A DNA stretch of 64,000 nt from NCBI GenBank assembly GCA_029564465.1, contig JAKQPY010000062.1, forward strand, positions 1-64,000, in the 5' to 3' direction. A program made the position numbers and the translations under genes. Numbering within the stretch: position 1 is the first letter of the stretch; every line of letters starts with the position of its first letter. The stretch comes from JAGOEF01 sp029564465 (GTDB lineage: Bacteria > Bacteroidota > Bacteroidia > Bacteroidales > ML635J-15). Of this stretch, positions 60,850 to 64,000 are shown in pieces. The notes beneath the pieces were generated by a model. That model ran no database searches, was not told the origin of the DNA, and worked only from the letters and a program-made list of their open reading frames with translations.

Positions 60850-63592
60850 AATCGAGACTCATTTGTTTCGGGTCAACCGGAGGGCTTTGCTTGTCGATAA
60901 TCTCTGCTTTGATTTTCGAAGTTTTTACAGTAACAGTCGGTCTTTCGGGCTCCTGATCAGTGATAGCCTGTTCAACGGTAACTTCATTAGAATCAATATC
61001 ATTTTCTTCACCGGAGCTATCGGCTTCTTCGGTTTCGTCGTCACCATTATCGGGAAATTCTTTCTGTAGTGGTTCGGTGAATGCTGCTTTTTCGATTTCG
61101 AAGGTCGAAAGTCGTTTACCTTTTGCCTTGATACCTTTCACCGCAATAAACTCTTCAGCATCGATGATTTCCCCGGGACGCTCGGCATGCTTTCCGGTAA
61201 ACGTCAGAGACACCTGCGGGAACATGTCATCGTTGAGCATAACCAGACGTGAGCCCTCATCTTCGGGAAGAAAACTCGTTTCCTTCGAAGTCTCGTCGAA
61301 AACAAACCTTTTCAAATAATAAAAACCTTGTGCAGCATCAAAATATATGGCGGACCAAACCTTTGATGCATCATATTTTTCGACCACAATCATAGATTCG
61401 TCGTAATGGTTCGACAGGTCGAAATTCGACAGATAATAGCTGCCTTTTTTGCTTACGCACAAAATTTTATCGTCACCCTCAAACTCACCGAGATACTTGC
61501 CTCTGCCATCGGCGTTGAGGCGCAGCACTTCGTCGTCGAACCAGATTTTACGTCCGCCCAGTGTTGAAACACCTTCTTCTTTGAGGGTAATTTTAAAAAT
61601 ATCGTTTTTGCTGATAATATTACCCATCGAACTACGGCCTTTGATGGCAATGTCCTTGAAATCAGCTTCGAATACCAGCTTTCGCAACTTGGGTTTTGGT
61701 TTAAGGTTTACCTTAATAACTTCAGCTTCACCGTTGGGGTTAGCAGTAAAATAAACGATTTTTGAACCTGCCTCACCCTTGGTTACATCATATTCTTTGT
61801 CGCGGTTTATTCCGGTAACGGCAAAGCGTTTTATGAAATAGCTCCCAAACCGGCCGTCGCGATATACGACATTATATATGGTTCGGGTATCGTTGCGCTT
61901 GAAAACATCGATGTGAATAATATCCTTGCCAAAAAAAGCCTTTTCGCTGACTTTCGAAATAATATATTTTCCGTCGCGTCTGAAAACAATAATATCGTCG
62001 ATGTCGGAGCACTCGCAAACAAACTCTTCTTTTTTAAGTCCTGTTCCTGCAAAGCCTTCCTTCCGTTCGACATAGAGTTTTTCGTTGGCAACAGCTACGT
62101 TCGAGGTATCGATGGTGTCGAAATTACGGATTTCGGTTTTCCTCTCACGTCCTTTACCATATTTGGCTTTTATGTGGGTATAATAGTTTATGGCATAAAC
62201 GGTGAGGTGCTCGAGATTATAAACCACTTCCTGAATTTGTCCTTCGATTGCATGCATTTCTTCGTCGGCTTTTTCGGCGTTATAGCGAATGATGCGCTTC
62301 ATTTTGATTTCAAGCAACTTCAGCAGGTCGTCATTGGTTATTTCCCGTTTCAGGTTTTTCAGTGTCAGGCTTGCTTTTTCACCGATAAAAGCAACAGCCT
62401 CGTCGTTGGTCATTGCATTTTCGTAAGCCTTATCCTTGTAAATTCGTTTTTCGATAAACCAACGTTCGAGCGACATGTAATGCCACTGTTCCTCAAGTTC
62501 ACGTTTACGGATCAGCAACTCCTGTTTGAGCAATTCCACAGTATTATAGACCGATGCCTGCAACATATCGCTTACACCCATAAAACGCGGTTTATCTTCT
62601 TCGATAACGCACGAATTGGGCGAAATAGAAACTTCGCACTTGGTAAAAGCATACAGGGCATCAATGGTTTTATCGCTCGAAACCCCGGGCGGCAGGTGAA
62701 TCAGAATTTCTACAACAGAGGCTGTATTGTCATCAATTTTTTTGACTTTAATTTTCTCTTTATCGTTGGCCTGAATAATGCTTTCGATTAGGGTGGTTGT
62801 GTTCTCGCCAAACGGGATATCGGTGATTACCAGTGTTTTTTTGTCGAGTTTTTCGATGCGTGCCCTCACCCTCACTTTACCTCCTCTCAACCCGTCGTTA
62901 TACTTCGAAACATCGATTTGTCCTCCTGTAATAAAGTCGGGAAACAGTTCGAACGGTTCATTTTTAAGGGTAGCAATGCATGCGTCAATCAATTCATTGA
63001 AGTTGTGGGGCAATATTTTTGATGCAAGGCCTACGGCAATACCTTCGACACCCTGTGCCAGCAACAGCGGGAACTTCACCGGAAGGGTAATCGGCTCTTT
63101 ATTCCTGCCATCGTACGACGACTTCCAGAAAGTAGTTTTTGGATTAAACACCACTTCGAGGGCAAACTTCGAAAGTCGCGCCTCGATATATCGGGGAGCA
63201 GCAGCCGAGTCGCCGGTGTAAATATTACCCCAGTTACCCTGCATGTCAATCAGCAGGTCTTTCTGACCCAACTGCACCAGTGCATCTCCAATGGAAGCGT
63301 CGCCATGTGGATGGTACTTCATAGTGTGCCCGATGATGTTGGCCACTTTGTTATAGCGTCCGTCGTCGAGTTCCTTCATGGCATGAAGTATGCGCCGTTG
63401 AACAGGTTTCAGGCCATCGTAAACATGGGGCACGGCCCTTTCGAGAATTACGTAGGAAGCATAATCGAGAAACCAGTCCTGATACATTCCCGTAAGGTGA
63501 GTAAGATGTATTTCGGGAGCATGAACCTCTTCGGGATTTTCTCCGTTCAGCGGGCTGCTATCAAATTCCTCAACAGGGTCGGTGGTACTCAT
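60842..63592 (-). CDS. parC: DNA topoisomerase IV subunit A
   Basis: 916 residues. The breakage-reunion domain has the catalytic dyad R134-Y135 in AAPRYIEARL. A GHTMKYHPHGDASIGDAL block precedes it, corresponding to the quinolone-resistance region. A C-terminal beta-pinwheel of about 350 residues follows. The last 70 residues are acidic (EETEEADSSGEENDIDSNE) and end in KQMSLDFE. It decatenates daughter chromosomes with ParE. It is 33 bases downstream of parE, the usual order for topo IV in the phylum. Confidence 0.92.
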   Translation of the reverse strand: MSTTDPVEEFDSSPLNGENPEEVHAPEIHLTHLTGMYQDWFLDYASYVILERAVPHVYDGLKPVQRRILHAMKELDDGRYNKVANIIGHTMKYHPHGDASIGDALVQLGQKDLLIDMQGNWGNIYTGDSAAAPRYIEARLSKFALEVVFNPKTTFWKSSYDGRNKEPITLPVKFPLLLAQGVEGIAVGLASKILPHNFNELIDACIATLKNEPFELFPDFITGGQIDVSKYNDGLRGGKVRVRARIEKLDKKTLVITDIPFGENTTTLIESIIQANDKEKIKVKKIDDNTASVVEILIHLPPGVSSDKTIDALYAFTKCEVSISPNSCVIEEDKPRFMGVSDMLQASVYNTVELLKQELLIRKRELEEQWHYMSLERWFIEKRIYKDKAYENAMTNDEAVAFIGEKASLTLKNLKREITNDDLLKLLEIKMKRIIRYNAEKADEEMHAIEGQIQEVVYNLEHLTVYAINYYTHIKAKYGKGRERKTEIRNFDTIDTSNVAVANEKLYVERKEGFAGTGLKKEEFVCECSDIDDIIVFRRDGKYIISKVSEKAFFGKDIIHIDVFKRNDTRTIYNVVYRDGRFGSYFIKRFAVTGINRDKEYDVTKGEAGSKIVYFTANPNGEAEVIKVNLKPKPKLRKLVFEADFKDIAIKGRSSMGNIISKNDIFKITLKEEGVSTLGGRKIWFDDEVLRLNADGRGKYLGEFEGDDKILCVSKKGSYYLSNFDLSNHYDESMIVVEKYDASKVWSAIYFDAAQGFYYLKRFVFDETSKETSFLPEDEGSRLVMLNDDMFPQVSLTFTGKHAERPGEIIDAEEFIAVKGIKAKGKRLSTFEIEKAAFTEPLQKEFPDNGDDETEEADSSGEENDIDSNEVTVEQAITDQEPERPTVTVKTSKIKAEIIDKQSPPVDPKQMSLDFE

Positions 63593-63625
63593 ATCCGGTA
63601 ATACTCCCTAAATTAATAATCACTA

Positions 63626-64000
63626 TCAGGCGTTCACTGCGTCTTCTTCAATTCTCAGGTTCTCGATAATAAAATTCTGCCGTTCGTAGGTATTCTTGCC
63701 CATATAAAACTCAAGCAGGTCGCTGATGGCATCGGCTTTGGTAAGGCTAACCGGGTCGAGTCGCATATTTTTATCGATAAATCGTTTAAACTCATCAGGT
63801 GAAATCTCTCCAAGCCCTTTAAACCGGGTTATTTCGGGATTTCCTTTTAGTTTGGCTATGGCATCCTGCTTTTCTTTTTCGTCGTAGCAATACAATGTTT
63901 CTTGTTTGTTGCGAACCCTGAATAGGGGTGTTTGCAGAATAAACAGGTGCCCGTTGCGAATTAACTCAGGGAAGAACTGCAGGAAAAAAGTAATGAGCAG
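63626..64000 (-). CDS. parE: DNA topoisomerase IV subunit B, C-terminal part (truncated by the window)
   Basis: 124 C-terminal residues; the 5' part lies beyond base 64000. The visible part is the end of the TOPRIM and tail region of a type IIA topoisomerase B subunit: RNGHLFILQTPLFRVRN, then ITRFKGLGEISPDEFKRFI, then YMGKNTYERQNFI. ParE hydrolyses ATP to drive strand passage by ParC, encoded next. GyrB has a similar end, but the adjacency to parC favours ParE. Confidence 0.88.
   Translation of the reverse strand: MLITFFLQFFPELIRNGHLFILQTPLFRVRNKQETLYCYDEKEKQDAIAKLKGNPEITRFKGLGEISPDEFKRFIDKNMRLDPVSLTKADAISDLLEFYMGKNTYERQNFIIENLRIEEDAVNA

Overview
The window looks like chromosomal DNA of a Bacteroidota bacterium, probably class Bacteroidia. 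The reasons are candidate promoters of the TTTG / TAnnTTTG type, a long IspG with the Bacteroidota/plant-type insert, gene orders typical of the phylum (thrT-tyr-gly-thr-tuf-trp-secE-nusG-rplKAJL-rpoBC followed by a DUF3467 gene; CBS protein-nadK-PorG-like-uppS-bamA-ompH-ompH-murI), a GldA-type ABC ATPase, and almost no Shine-Dalgarno sequences. I see no insertion sequence, prophage, CRISPR array or rRNA gene. Most of the window is core genome, with a few accessory-looking genes.

Layout. 1-4104 (+): the tail of an unknown gene, then a large secreted WD40-caspase protein. 4156-17300 (-): a continuous expression block, read from high to low coordinates: four tRNAs (Thr-TGT, Tyr, Gly, Thr-GGT), tuf, tRNA-Trp, secE, nusG, rplK, rplA, rplJ, rplL, rpoB, rpoC and a DUF3467 gene. 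A well-formed promoter lies upstream of the first tRNA and a strong hairpin sits between rplL and rpoB. 17410-18915 (-): rpsU, a XerC/D recombinase and hpf. 19090-20481 (+): glmM. 20478-23327 (-): a membrane-anchored EEP-family nuclease or phosphatase, a secreted DNA/RNA nuclease and a BNR-repeat lipoprotein. 23524-27487 (+): secreted cyclophilin, small conserved protein, SprT/YgjP-like metallopeptidase, miaB, AhpD-like protein, lipoprotein. 27527-31124 (-): aminopeptidase P, ispG, DUF2141 protein. 31208-34496 (+): an unusual SDR with a C-terminal zinc motif, a steroid 5-alpha-reductase-family membrane enzyme, and a GldA-like ATPase. 34499-39680 (-): flavodoxin, TrmH-type methyltransferase, membrane protein, UbiD-type decarboxylase, secreted propeller-like protein. 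39945-43754 (+): small membrane protein, mutL, two rhomboid proteases. 43764-46004 (-): radical SAM enzyme, recX, DUF2797 protein. 46111-47628 (+): GH3-family acyl-adenylating enzyme. 47639-48358 (-): pdxJ. 48427-58374 (+): envelope-biogenesis cluster. 58428-60327 (+): LytTR response regulator and a class III aminotransferase. 60334-64000 (-): aroK, parC and the 3' end of parE.

How the genes fit together. The left half supplies translation and transcription machinery in one polarised cluster. The 48.4-58.4 kb cluster makes and inserts outer-membrane proteins: BamA, a second Omp85-like protein, two Skp-type chaperones and PorG-like barrels. It also feeds cell-wall carrier lipid (UppS) and D-glutamate (MurI). 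The most distinctive items are the WD40-caspase protein, the two-gene SDR/5-alpha-reductase unit, the secreted-nuclease operon and the bacterial GH3 enzyme. I did not find a clearly new multi-gene defence or mobile system.
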